From contig NZ_JABEPR010000008.1 in assembly GCF_013044515.1 (NCBI RefSeq), positions 1 through 64,000 on the forward strand: a stretch of 64,000 nucleotides of DNA. The letters run 5' to 3'. Position 1 is the stretch's first letter. Each line of letters starts with the position of its first letter. This DNA comes from Sphingomonas sp. ID1715. GTDB lineage: Bacteria > Pseudomonadota > Alphaproteobacteria > Sphingomonadales > Sphingomonadaceae. The notes beneath the pieces were generated by a model. The model saw nothing but the letters and a program-made list of their open reading frames with translations. It had not been told where the DNA came from and did no database searches. Made by a program: the position numbers and the translations under genes. Shown here one piece after another: positions 9,228-16,672 of this stretch.

Positions 9228-9641
9228 ATGCTTTCAGGACTGATGCGCCGGAGGCTTATGCGTAGACGATATTGGATGCTCGGTCTGACTGCTTCGGCCC
9301 TGCTCACAGGCGCAGTCGCGGCCGCCCCTGCCGGTGGTTACGCCAGCATGGTGGCTGCCGCGATGGACCGGATGATGGCGGGCATGATGGTCAAGCCGTC
9401 CGGCAACGTCGACCGCGACTTCGTCACGATGATGCTCCCGCATCATCAGGGTGCGATCGATATGGCAGTGGCGGAGCTGCGCTACGGCCATAACGAGCAG
9501 CTCAAGCGCATCGCGCAGGAGATCATCATCGATCAGCAGCAGGAGATTGCCGCTATGAAGTTGGCGATCGGTCAGCCGCTACCGCCTTCGACGCCGGCCC
9601 CGACGCAGGGCGGCGACCACCACAGCCCTATGGAGCACTGA
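9228..9641 (+). CDS. DUF305 exported protein
   Basis: 137 residues: a positively charged N-terminus and signal/anchor helix (MLGLTASALLTGAVAAAP), then the DUF305 helical domain with DRDFVTMMLPHHQGAIDMA, AQEIIIDQQQEIAAM and a His/Met-rich tail ending HHSPMEH. DUF305 proteins are periplasmic, and some bind copper (CopM), so a metal-handling role is plausible but not shown. Start is uncertain: ATG 9243 (after CAGGA) and ATG 9258 (after GGAGG) are also in frame. One base separates its stop from the next gene, suggesting co-transcription through the anti-sigma gene. Confidence 0.85.
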   Translation: MLSGLMRRRLMRRRYWMLGLTASALLTGAVAAAPAGGYASMVAAAMDRMMAGMMVKPSGNVDRDFVTMMLPHHQGAIDMAVAELRYGHNEQLKRIAQEIIIDQQQEIAAMKLAIGQPLPPSTPAPTQGGDHHSPMEH

Positions 9642-9642
9642 C

Positions 9643-11082
9643 ATGATCCGGACCATCCTGCGCTCGGCCGCCTTGCTGATGAGCGCCGCACCGGGCCTCG
9701 CCATGGCGCAGCAGGCGCCGTGGAACGCCAAGGACATGCCCGTCAGCCACCGCGACCGCGTCTATGCGTCCGAACAATTCTCCAACACGGTGTCGGTGAC
9801 GGACCCTGCCGACAACCGGCTGCTCGGCGTCATCAAGCTCGGCGATCCGCAGCCGATGAACTTCTCCCCGCTCTACAAGGGACAAGTGCTGGTCCACGGC
9901 CTGGGCTTCTCGCCGGACGGGAAGACCTTGGCGGTCGTGTCGATCGGATCGAATGCCGTGTCGTGGATCGACACCGCCACCAACACGGTCAAACACACGA
10001 CCTATGTCGGGCGCAGTCCGCACGAGGCGTTCTTCACGCCGGACGGAAAGGAGGTCTGGGTCACCGTTCGCGGCGAGGACTATATCGCCGTGCTCGATCC
10101 CGCGACGTACAAGGAAACCGGCCGCATCAAGACGCCCGGTGGTCCGGGTATGACGATCTTCTCGCCCGATGGGCGATACGGCTATGTCTGTTCCTCGTTC
10201 AATCCGGTGCTGGCCGTGTTCGATGTCGCAACCCACGCACAGGTCGGACAGGTGGCGCAGCCGAGCCCATTCTGCCCCAACATCGCCGCGACGCCGGACG
10301 GCAAGCAGGCGTGGTTTACGCTAAAGGACATCGGCAAGACGGTCGCATTCGATGCCAGGCCACCCTTCACAATCCTCAAGGTGCTGGATACCGGGCCGAT
10401 CACCAATCACGTCAACTTCGCCCGCACGGCCAAGGGGCAGTTCGCCTATGTGACGGTCGGCGGGGAGAATGCGGTGAAGGTGTTCCGCACGTCCGACTTC
10501 ACGCTGGTGGCAACCATTCCAGTCGGCAAGATGCCGCACGGTGTCTGGCCGTCCGGCGACGGTCGGCGCATCTATGTCGGGCTGGAGAATGCCGATGAGC
10601 TGGCCGCGATCGACACCGCTGGCAACACGGTCGTCGCTACCGTGCCGGTCGGACAGGCACCGCAGGCGATCGCCTATGTGCCGAACGCTGTTCCGACAGG
10701 CCCCGGCACCGACAATCTCCAGCCGCTCGGCACGGCCGGCAAGGCGTTGCATCTGACTATGGGGCCGATCGGCGGCAAGGGTGCGGCAAGCAGCATCACC
10801 CTCTTCGACCAAGGCATCATTCAGGTCGTGCAGAGTGCCGTTACCGGTTTGCAGCCCAAGAAGCCCTACATGCTCGTGCTGACCGCCAACGCGGATGGTA
10901 GCGGCGCTGTAGAGCCGCTTGCCAACTTCATGAGCAACCCGGCGGGTGCGGCGATCGTCAACGCGTCGGGTCCGATCCGGCAGATCGTTCAAGGCAGCAC
11001 CGCGACGCCCCGCCGTTTTCTGGCGGTCGCTGAGGTGGTGAACGGCGCGCCGGGACGCATCGTGCAGGTACAGCGCGACTGA
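9643..11082 (+). CDS. exported YVTN/YncE-type beta-propeller protein
   Basis: 479 residues with a signal peptide ending near AMAQQ. At least six repeats of the form SPDGKTLAVVS..NAVSWIDTATNTVK / FTPDGKEVWVTVRGEDYIAVLDP follow, typical of a seven-bladed YVTN propeller (roughly residues 40-350). A C-terminal non-propeller domain of about 110 residues follows. Periplasmic propellers of this class bind ligands or partners; no enzymatic residues are evident. It follows the DUF305 gene and precedes the ECF sigma factor by one base, so it is probably part of a sigma-controlled operon. Confidence 0.88.
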   Translation: MIRTILRSAALLMSAAPGLAMAQQAPWNAKDMPVSHRDRVYASEQFSNTVSVTDPADNRLLGVIKLGDPQPMNFSPLYKGQVLVHGLGFSPDGKTLAVVSIGSNAVSWIDTATNTVKHTTYVGRSPHEAFFTPDGKEVWVTVRGEDYIAVLDPATYKETGRIKTPGGPGMTIFSPDGRYGYVCSSFNPVLAVFDVATHAQVGQVAQPSPFCPNIAATPDGKQAWFTLKDIGKTVAFDARPPFTILKVLDTGPITNHVNFARTAKGQFAYVTVGGENAVKVFRTSDFTLVATIPVGKMPHGVWPSGDGRRIYVGLENADELAAIDTAGNTVVATVPVGQAPQAIAYVPNAVPTGPGTDNLQPLGTAGKALHLTMGPIGGKGAASSITLFDQGIIQVVQSAVTGLQPKKPYMLVLTANADGSGAVEPLANFMSNPAGAAIVNASGPIRQIVQGSTATPRRFLAVAEVVNGAPGRIVQVQRD

Positions 11083-11083
11083 C

Positions 11084-11593
11084 ATGGACCCGCTTGCCGC
11101 CGCGATCGAGCCCCTGATCCCCGGTCTGCGCCGCTATGCCCGGTCGTGGTTGCGCGATCGGGCAATGGCAGATGACGTGGTGCAGGATTGTCTCGAGCGC
11201 GCGGTCGGGCGCTGGCGACAACGACGCGGGGCGGAGGTGCGCCCATGGGTCTATACGATCCTGCACAATCTGTTGGTCGACCATCAGCGGCAGCATAGCC
11301 GGCGAGGCACAGCGGTTCCGCTCCACCTCGTGGACGACGCCACGCTCGGCCGTCCGGCCGATCAGGAAACAGGCCTACACCACCGCGACCTGCTGCGCGC
11401 CCTTGATGCGTTGCCCGAGGAGCAGCGAACGGTGCTGCTCCTCGTATCGGTCGAGGGCCTGCCCTATGCGGAGGTCGCTGCCGTTGTCGGCGTGCCGCTG
11501 GGCACGGTGATGTCGCGCATATCCCGGGCGCGCGACCGACTGGCGACCCTCCTCCGGGAGGGTGAACGGCCGCGATTGAGGAGCGTGCAATGA
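11084..11593 (+). CDS. ECF-type RNA polymerase sigma factor
   Basis: 169 residues. Region 2 (RYARSWLRDRAMADDVVQDCLERA ... RPWVYTILHNLLVDHQR, with conserved DDVVQD) binds core polymerase and the -10 element. Region 4 (LPEEQRTVLLLVSVEGLPYAEVAAVVGVPLGTVMSRISRARDRL) recognises the -35 element. The length is normal for group-IV sigma factors. It starts one base after the propeller stop and overlaps the anti-sigma gene by 4 bp, the usual coupled layout. The target promoter is probably upstream of the DUF305 gene but was not identified. Confidence 0.93.
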   Translation: MDPLAAAIEPLIPGLRRYARSWLRDRAMADDVVQDCLERAVGRWRQRRGAEVRPWVYTILHNLLVDHQRQHSRRGTAVPLHLVDDATLGRPADQETGLHHRDLLRALDALPEEQRTVLLLVSVEGLPYAEVAAVVGVPLGTVMSRISRARDRLATLLREGERPRLRSVQ

Positions 11594-12360
11594 CCAGCCC
11601 GATCGGCGAGGACGATCTGGCCGCATGGATCGATGGCAGGCTGTCGCCCGAGCGGCAGCGCCTGGTCGATGCCTATCTTGAAGGCCAGCCGGACCTGCAT
11701 GCCCGTTTGCGGGAACAGGCGGAGCAGGCGCGAGCCCTTGCATCCCTGTTTGCCCCGATCGCGGATGAACCGATCCCGGCGACGATGCGCGTCGCAGCCA
11801 TCAGGGGGCGGCAACGTCAGCCGCGATGGCAATTCGCCATCGCCGCGTCACTTCTGCTGGCGGTCGGGTTTGGCGGTGGTTGGTCGAGCGCGAAGTGGAG
11901 CGGTGAACCCCGCGCAGGCATCGCGGCGCTGGCCAACGAGGCGAGTGACAATTTCCGTGTCTATGCCGCCGACCGGATACGACCGGCGGAGATCGGTCCG
12001 GATCAGCGCGCCATGCTGATCCGATGGACCTCCGCCCGTTTGGGTGAGCGCGTCACCATCCCGGACCTCAGCACAGCCGGCTATCGCTATGGTGGGGGGC
12101 GACTGGTCGCGACGCCTCACGGCCCTGCGGCACTGCTCCTCTACGACGGACCGCAAGCGTCGAAACTCGCGGTGCTGACGAGGCCTATGCAGATCGACAA
12201 GACTGCGAGCATGACCAGCACGTCCAGCGGGACCATGGGCCGGGTCACATGGGCAGTCGACGGGATCGGCTATAGTGTGGTGGGCGAGCGGCCTGCGGCC
12301 GAGCTGCATCCGATTGCCGATGAAGTCCGGCGGCAGGCCGATGCGGCGCTGGTGTCCTGA
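11590..12360 (+). CDS. membrane-anchored anti-sigma factor
   Basis: 256 residues. The cytoplasmic N-terminus (DLAAWIDGRLSPERQRLVDAYL) resembles the anti-sigma fold. One membrane helix lies near residues 79-98 (WQFAIAASLLLAVGFGGGW), followed by a periplasmic domain of about 150 residues with a glycine/tyrosine-rich core. ATG overlaps the sigma stop by four bases, so the two are made together and the sigma factor would be held at the membrane until a signal arrives. No HxxxCxxC zinc motif is seen, so redox sensing of the ZAS type is unlikely. Confidence 0.88.
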   Translation: MTSPIGEDDLAAWIDGRLSPERQRLVDAYLEGQPDLHARLREQAEQARALASLFAPIADEPIPATMRVAAIRGRQRQPRWQFAIAASLLLAVGFGGGWSSAKWSGEPRAGIAALANEASDNFRVYAADRIRPAEIGPDQRAMLIRWTSARLGERVTIPDLSTAGYRYGGGRLVATPHGPAALLLYDGPQASKLAVLTRPMQIDKTASMTSTSSGTMGRVTWAVDGIGYSVVGERPAAELHPIADEVRRQADAALVS

Positions 12361-12412
12361 TAGCGCCCTTGCTGCTCCTCAGCGCCGACAGGCACCGGGC
12401 GGGCCAGCGCGA

Positions 12413-12529
12413 TCAGGGCTTGCGCTCGGCATCCTTCCTGGCGGCCTCGGCCGGCGTCAGGCGGGCTCGCTCGCGGATGTGGCGTTCCAGCGGCGCGCCG
12501 ACGAACAGGACGAGCATCGCAAGGATCAC
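12413..12529 (-). CDS. small single-helix membrane protein or remnant
   Basis: 38 codons from a GTG: a hydrophobic helix (ILAMLVLFVGAPL) followed by a strongly charged tail (RHIRERARLTPAEAARKDAERKP). The composition is protein-like, and the same strand has an in-frame stop just upstream of the start. It could be a small anchor protein or the tail of a lost membrane protein. No family is recognised and there is no clear SD. Confidence 0.3.
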   Translation of the reverse strand: MILAMLVLFVGAPLERHIRERARLTPAEAARKDAERKP

Positions 12530-12622
12530 CCCGCCAGTGATGAGCGGTCATGGACGATCAAACGTCGCAGGCCCGCCTAACGCTCCAAGTCTTCGAGACC
12601 ATCGCAGACGAAAGGCTGCCGA

Positions 12623-12648
12623 TCATTCCGATATCCAGATTGGAATGA
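12623..12648. promoter_or_regulatory. LysR-type operator candidate
   Basis: TCATTCC and GGAATGA form a 7-bp inverted repeat separated by 12 bases, about 50-75 bases before the LysR gene. A second partial dyad (GACC ... GGTC) lies directly downstream. LysR-family regulators bind T-N11-A dyads in this position and usually control their own or neighbouring transcription. Confidence 0.45.
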
Positions 12649-12697
12649 CCATATCAAACGGTTGGTCGTATCGATCTAAGTACGCGATATATGCTGC

Positions 12698-13570
12698 ATG
12701 ACCCTGGAGCAGCTCAGAATCTTCGTCGGTGTCGCGGAGCGCGAACACGTCACCAAGGCAGCGGAGGTGCTGAACGTCACGCAGTCCGCTGCCTCCGGCG
12801 CGATTGCTGCCCTCGAAGCGCGCTACGGGGTTCCTCTGTTTCACCGCGTCGGGCGTGGCATCCAGCTGACCGAAGCAGGCCGCGGCTTTCTGGAGGAAGC
12901 GCGCGCGGTGCTGGGGCGGGCAGCGCATGCCGAGACGATGCTGGCGGACTATGCCGGGCTTGCCCGTGGTTCATTGCGGATCGTCGCCAGCCAGACGATC
13001 GCGAGCTACTGGTTGCCGGCAAAGCTAGCCGCCTTCCACGAACGCCACCCGCAGATCGCGGTCGAACTGGCGATCGACAACACCGAAGGTGCGGCAGCGC
13101 AGGTCCTGAGCGGCGCGGCGGAGCTCGGTTTCGTCGAGGGCGAGGTGGACGAACCGGCGCTCGCCCACTGGCATGTCGGGCGTGATCCGATGGTGCTGGT
13201 CGGCCGCGAGGACACCGGGCGCGTCGACGAGGACTGGCTGCGCACTGAACGCTGGATCGTCCGTGAGCTGGGATCGGGTACGCGCTCGACCTTCGAGGAC
13301 GTGCTGCGAACGCGCGGGTTTGATCCGGCCCAGCTGACGATAGCGATGACGCTGCCGTCCAACGAGGCGGTGCGCACCGCCGTCGAGGCGGGTGCCGGCG
13401 TTGCCGTCTTGTCGCGATTGGTCGTCGCGCGCGCGCTCAAGGCCGGTGACCTTGTCGAGCTGCCGCTCGGGCTGCCCGACCGCGCCTTTCACGCGCTGCG
13501 CCACAAGGAACGCTATCGCACCCGCGCGGCCGACGCGCTGACGGACCTCATCAAGGAGCAGGTCGCATGA
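12698..13570 (+). CDS. LysR-family transcriptional regulator
   Basis: 290 residues: an N-terminal winged HTH (TLEQLRIFVGVAEREHVTKAAEVLNVTQSAASGAI) and a periplasmic-binding-like effector domain from about residue 90 (GSLRIVASQTIASYWLP). This subgroup (CysL/YeiE/CbbR-like) often senses sulfur metabolites or anions, and YeiE responds to sulfite. The stop overlaps the ATG of the TDT transporter gene by four bases, so regulator and transporter are translated together, and sulfite dehydrogenase genes follow. A role as sulfite-responsive activator is inferred from this context. Confidence 0.92.
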   Translation: MTLEQLRIFVGVAEREHVTKAAEVLNVTQSAASGAIAALEARYGVPLFHRVGRGIQLTEAGRGFLEEARAVLGRAAHAETMLADYAGLARGSLRIVASQTIASYWLPAKLAAFHERHPQIAVELAIDNTEGAAAQVLSGAAELGFVEGEVDEPALAHWHVGRDPMVLVGREDTGRVDEDWLRTERWIVRELGSGTRSTFEDVLRTRGFDPAQLTIAMTLPSNEAVRTAVEAGAGVAVLSRLVVARALKAGDLVELPLGLPDRAFHALRHKERYRTRAADALTDLIKEQVA

Positions 13571-14718
13571 CTGCCGACACGCACTCCGTTCTCAGCGGCC
13601 TCAAGCCGCTCAGCCGGCTCGATCATCCCCGCGAGATGATTCGTCAGTTCACGCCCAACTGGTTCGCCGCGACGATGGGCACCGGTATCCTCGCGCTCGC
13701 GCTGCCGCAGGTGCCCGGCATCGGGCCTTCGCTTAAACCCGTCGGCGAGGTGTTGTGGTTCTTCAATATCGCACTCTTCGCGCTGTTCGCCGGCCTTTAT
13801 GGCGCGCGCTGGGTGATGTTCGGGCACGAGGCGCGGCGCATCTTCGGGCATAACACCGTGTCGATGTTCATCGGCACCATCCCGATGGGCCTCGCGACGA
13901 TCATCAACGGCTGCCTCGCCTTCGGCATCGCACGGTTCGGGAATGGCATCGTACCGGTCGCACACGTCCTGTGGTGGATCGACGCCGCCATGTCGCTCGC
14001 CTGTGGCGTGCTGATCCCGTACATGATGTTCACCCGTCACGAGCACAGCCTGGACGGCATGACCGCGGTATGGTTGCTGCCGGTCGTCGCTGCCGAAGTG
14101 GCGGGCGCCAGCGGCGGGCTGCTCGCGCCGCATCTGGCCGATCCTCACGCGCAGCTCGTCACGCTTGCGACCTCCTATGTGCTGTGGGCCTATTCGGTGC
14201 CGGTCGCGTTCGGCATCCTCGCCATCCTCATCCTGCGCATGGCGCTCCACAAACTGCCGCAGGAGAGCATGGCGGCGTCCTCCTGGCTGGCGCTGGGACC
14301 GATCGGCACGGGTGCTCTGGGCATGCTGGTGCTCGGGGCGGACGCGCCGGCTATCCTCGCGGCGCACGGGCTGGCCGGTATCGGTGCCGTCGCGCAAGGG
14401 ATCGGCGTTGTGGCCGGACTCTGCCTGTGGGGCTTCGGCCTGTGGTGGCTGGCGCTCGCGACGCTCATCACCATCCGCTACTGGCGCGCCGGCGTCCCGT
14501 TCAACCTGGGCTGGTGGGGCTATACCTTTCCGCTCGGCGTCTACACCGTCGCCACCTTACGCCTAGGCACGACGCTGAACCTCGGTTTCTTCGGTTTCGT
14601 CGGCACGGTGCTGACAGTCGCGCTTGCGGCGATGTGGCTGCTCGTCGGCGCCAAGACGCTGGCCGGCGCATGGCGCGGCAACCTGTTCGTCTCACCCTGC
14701 ATCGCCACCCCGAACTGA
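13567..14718 (+). CDS. TDT-family (SLAC1/TehA-like) exporter, probably sulfite
   Basis: 383 residues with about ten membrane helices. It shows the family start pattern near residue 29 (QFTPNWFAATMGTGILALALPQV) and hydrophobic segments throughout. The TDT family includes TehA, malate permease and the yeast sulfite pump Ssu1. Its placement after a LysR regulator and before a sulfite dehydrogenase and cytochrome c makes sulfite efflux the best guess; tellurite or dicarboxylate transport cannot be excluded. It overlaps the LysR gene by four bases and lies 89 bp before the dehydrogenase. Confidence 0.88.
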   Translation: MTADTHSVLSGLKPLSRLDHPREMIRQFTPNWFAATMGTGILALALPQVPGIGPSLKPVGEVLWFFNIALFALFAGLYGARWVMFGHEARRIFGHNTVSMFIGTIPMGLATIINGCLAFGIARFGNGIVPVAHVLWWIDAAMSLACGVLIPYMMFTRHEHSLDGMTAVWLLPVVAAEVAGASGGLLAPHLADPHAQLVTLATSYVLWAYSVPVAFGILAILILRMALHKLPQESMAASSWLALGPIGTGALGMLVLGADAPAILAAHGLAGIGAVAQGIGVVAGLCLWGFGLWWLALATLITIRYWRAGVPFNLGWWGYTFPLGVYTVATLRLGTTLNLGFFGFVGTVLTVALAAMWLLVGAKTLAGAWRGNLFVSPCIATPN

Positions 14719-14807
14719 TCCGCCATGATGATCGGATCAGTCGGTCCGATCACTTGCGAAACGCCCCTTCGATCCGCCAGCGTGGCTGGCCACAGGAGAG
14801 CCTTGTC

Positions 14808-16043
14808 ATGGACAATTTCGACGCCGAACTGGCGAGTGAGACCAGCCGTCGCCGCTTTCTCAGGCATGCCGCGCTCGGTACCGCCGGCCTTGCCGCCGCG
14901 CCGGCACTGGCGCAGCAGCTCGTCGACCTGAAGCTGCCTGGCGGCAATGCCGAACGGCCGATGACCAGCGCCTTTCCCGGCAAGGGCAGCATGATCCTCC
15001 AGCGTGTCCATCCGCCCTTGCTGGAAACGCCGATGGACGTGTTCGACAAGTCGGTGTTCACGCCCAACGACCAGTTCTTCGTCCGCTGGCACTGGGCCGA
15101 CATCCCGACCTCGATCGATGTCGAGACTTTCCGCCTCAACGTCTTCGGCCACGTCAACCGACCGCTGTCGATCAGCCTCGCCCAGCTGCTGCGCCTGCCG
15201 CGGGTCGAGATGGCGGCGGTCAACCAATGCTCGGGAAACAGCCGTGGGCTGTTCCAGCCACGTGTTGCCGGCGCGCAATGGGGCAACGGCGCGATGGGCA
15301 ATGCCAAATGGCTCGGTGTGCGCCTGCGCGACGTGCTCGACCTCGCCGGGGTCAAGACAGGCGCGGTGCAGGTGCGCTTCGGTGCGCTCGATCAACCGGT
15401 CGTGGCGGGCGCCCCTGACTTTGAGAAGGCGCTCGACATCGACCATGCCCGCGACGGCGAAGTGATGATCGCCTTCGGCATGAACGGCGAGCAGCTGCCG
15501 CTCCTCAATGGCTTTCCCTGCCGGCTGATCGTGCCGGGCTGGTACTCGACCTATTGGGTCAAGATGCTGAACTCGATCGAGGTACTGCCCGGCCCCGACG
15601 ACCAGTATTGGATGGCCAAGGCCTACAAGATCCCCGCGACGCCGGGCGCGAATGTCGCGCCCGGCGCCAGAGACTTCCCGACTGTCCCCATCAACCGCAT
15701 GATCCCGCGCAGCTGGATGACCAGCCTGCCCGATGGCCAGACGATAGCCTATGAGGCATCGATCCCGGTCGGCGGCATCGCGATGGGCGGCGACTGCGGC
15801 GTCGCCAAGGTCGATGTATCGTCGGACGGAGGCCGCACCTGGTACAGGACGACGCTCGGAGCGGACGAGGGCAGGTACAGCTTCCGTCGGTGGGATGGTC
15901 GCGTGCCGCTGCGACGCGGTGCCAACCCGATCATGGTGCGCTGCTGGAACACCAACGGTGTCGCCCAGCCGATGAAGCCGATCTGGAACCCGGGCGGGTT
16001 CATGCGCGGCAATATCGAGACCACCACCATCATCGCGGCCTGA
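14808..16043 (+). CDS. Tat-exported sulfite dehydrogenase, Moco subunit (SorA/SoxC-like)
   Basis: 411 residues. ATG 14808 follows AGGAGAG. A twin-arginine signal (SRRRFLRHAALG) sends the folded molybdenum protein to the periplasm. The sulfite-oxidase molybdopterin domain spans roughly residues 60-270, with the molybdenum-ligand cysteine in AVNQCSGNSRG and active-site residues in the CRLIVPGWYS region. A C-terminal Mo-co dimerisation domain ends at PGGFMRGNIE. It would oxidise sulfite to sulfate and pass electrons to the cytochrome encoded 12 bp downstream. SoxC is a close relative, but no other sox genes are present. Confidence 0.9.
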   Translation: MDNFDAELASETSRRRFLRHAALGTAGLAAAPALAQQLVDLKLPGGNAERPMTSAFPGKGSMILQRVHPPLLETPMDVFDKSVFTPNDQFFVRWHWADIPTSIDVETFRLNVFGHVNRPLSISLAQLLRLPRVEMAAVNQCSGNSRGLFQPRVAGAQWGNGAMGNAKWLGVRLRDVLDLAGVKTGAVQVRFGALDQPVVAGAPDFEKALDIDHARDGEVMIAFGMNGEQLPLLNGFPCRLIVPGWYSTYWVKMLNSIEVLPGPDDQYWMAKAYKIPATPGANVAPGARDFPTVPINRMIPRSWMTSLPDGQTIAYEASIPVGGIAMGGDCGVAKVDVSSDGGRTWYRTTLGADEGRYSFRRWDGRVPLRRGANPIMVRCWNTNGVAQPMKPIWNPGGFMRGNIETTTIIAA

Positions 16044-16055
16044 GGAGCGAGTAGC

Positions 16056-16538
16056 ATGAAGACCCCGTCTCCCGGCATCATGGCCGCTGGCCTGATCGGC
16101 CTGACCGGCATTATCCTCGTCTCGATCGGGGCGCCGAGCAGCCGCAAGGCGCCTGCCCCGATCTCCGAGACATCCGAGCCGGCACCGCCCACCAGCGTCT
16201 CAGCCCGCGGCTTTTCGCTCGCCTCGACCAGCGTCGACCTGCCGGTCGATGACGCTACCTACCCCGATGGTCCGCACGCCGACGTCATCAACGCCAACTG
16301 CACTTCGTGCCACTCGGCCAGCATGGCGCTAACTCAGCCTGCGCTATCGGCGGACCAGTGGAAGGCGACCGTCACCAAGATGCGTGAGGTGTACAAGGCG
16401 CCGGTGGCCGAGAAGGACGTTGACGCGATCGTTGCTTATCTCACCGCTATGCCGAGCCAGAAAGCGGCACCCGCAACCGGCAAGGCACAGGATCCCGACC
16501 CCAAGGTGGCTCCTGATGTCTCAGGTGGAACCGGATAA
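16056..16538 (+). CDS. membrane-anchored c-type cytochrome (SorB-like)
   Basis: 160 residues: an N-terminal membrane helix (GIMAAGLIGLTGIILVSIGA), a proline-rich linker, and one heme c domain with CTSCH near residue 82 and a C-terminal methionine (TAMPSQ) as the likely axial ligand. The size and place after the sulfite dehydrogenase match SorB, the electron acceptor in SorAB. It ends shortly before an IS-end remnant. Confidence 0.88.
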   Translation: MKTPSPGIMAAGLIGLTGIILVSIGAPSSRKAPAPISETSEPAPPTSVSARGFSLASTSVDLPVDDATYPDGPHADVINANCTSCHSASMALTQPALSADQWKATVTKMREVYKAPVAEKDVDAIVAYLTAMPSQKAAPATGKAQDPDPKVAPDVSGGTG

Positions 16539-16544
16539 GCAAAC

Positions 16545-16614
16545 CTCTCGCATAATCTAAAAAGGCGATTTCGACAGACGATCGGCAGCCTTCAGTAGGA
16601 CTTTTTCAACAGCC
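16545..16614 (-). mobile_element. IS end remnant
   Basis: CTTTTTCAACAGCC at 16601-16614 is the mirror of the IS1182-type end at 6969 (GGCTGTTGAAAAAA). The reading frame of a HAD hydrolase stops making sense exactly at this motif. Only the terminal bases are visible; no transposase lies next to it. The left limit is approximate. Confidence 0.45.
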
Positions 16615-16672
16615 ACGGCCGCTTGCTCTCGGCAAGCGTGCCGTCGAGGTCGAAGGCGATCAGCCACTTCAT
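16592..16672 (-). pseudogene. HAD-family hydrolase, 5' fragment
   Basis: Twenty-six codons starting MKWLIAFDLDGTLAESK contain the HAD motif I (DLDGT) of phosphomannomutase-like hydrolases. After ESKRP the frame enters the IS end (WLLKKSY, stop), so at least 200 residues are lost. Its ATG overlaps the P-type ATPase stop as ATGA, showing that it was the next gene of that operon. Confidence 0.75.
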
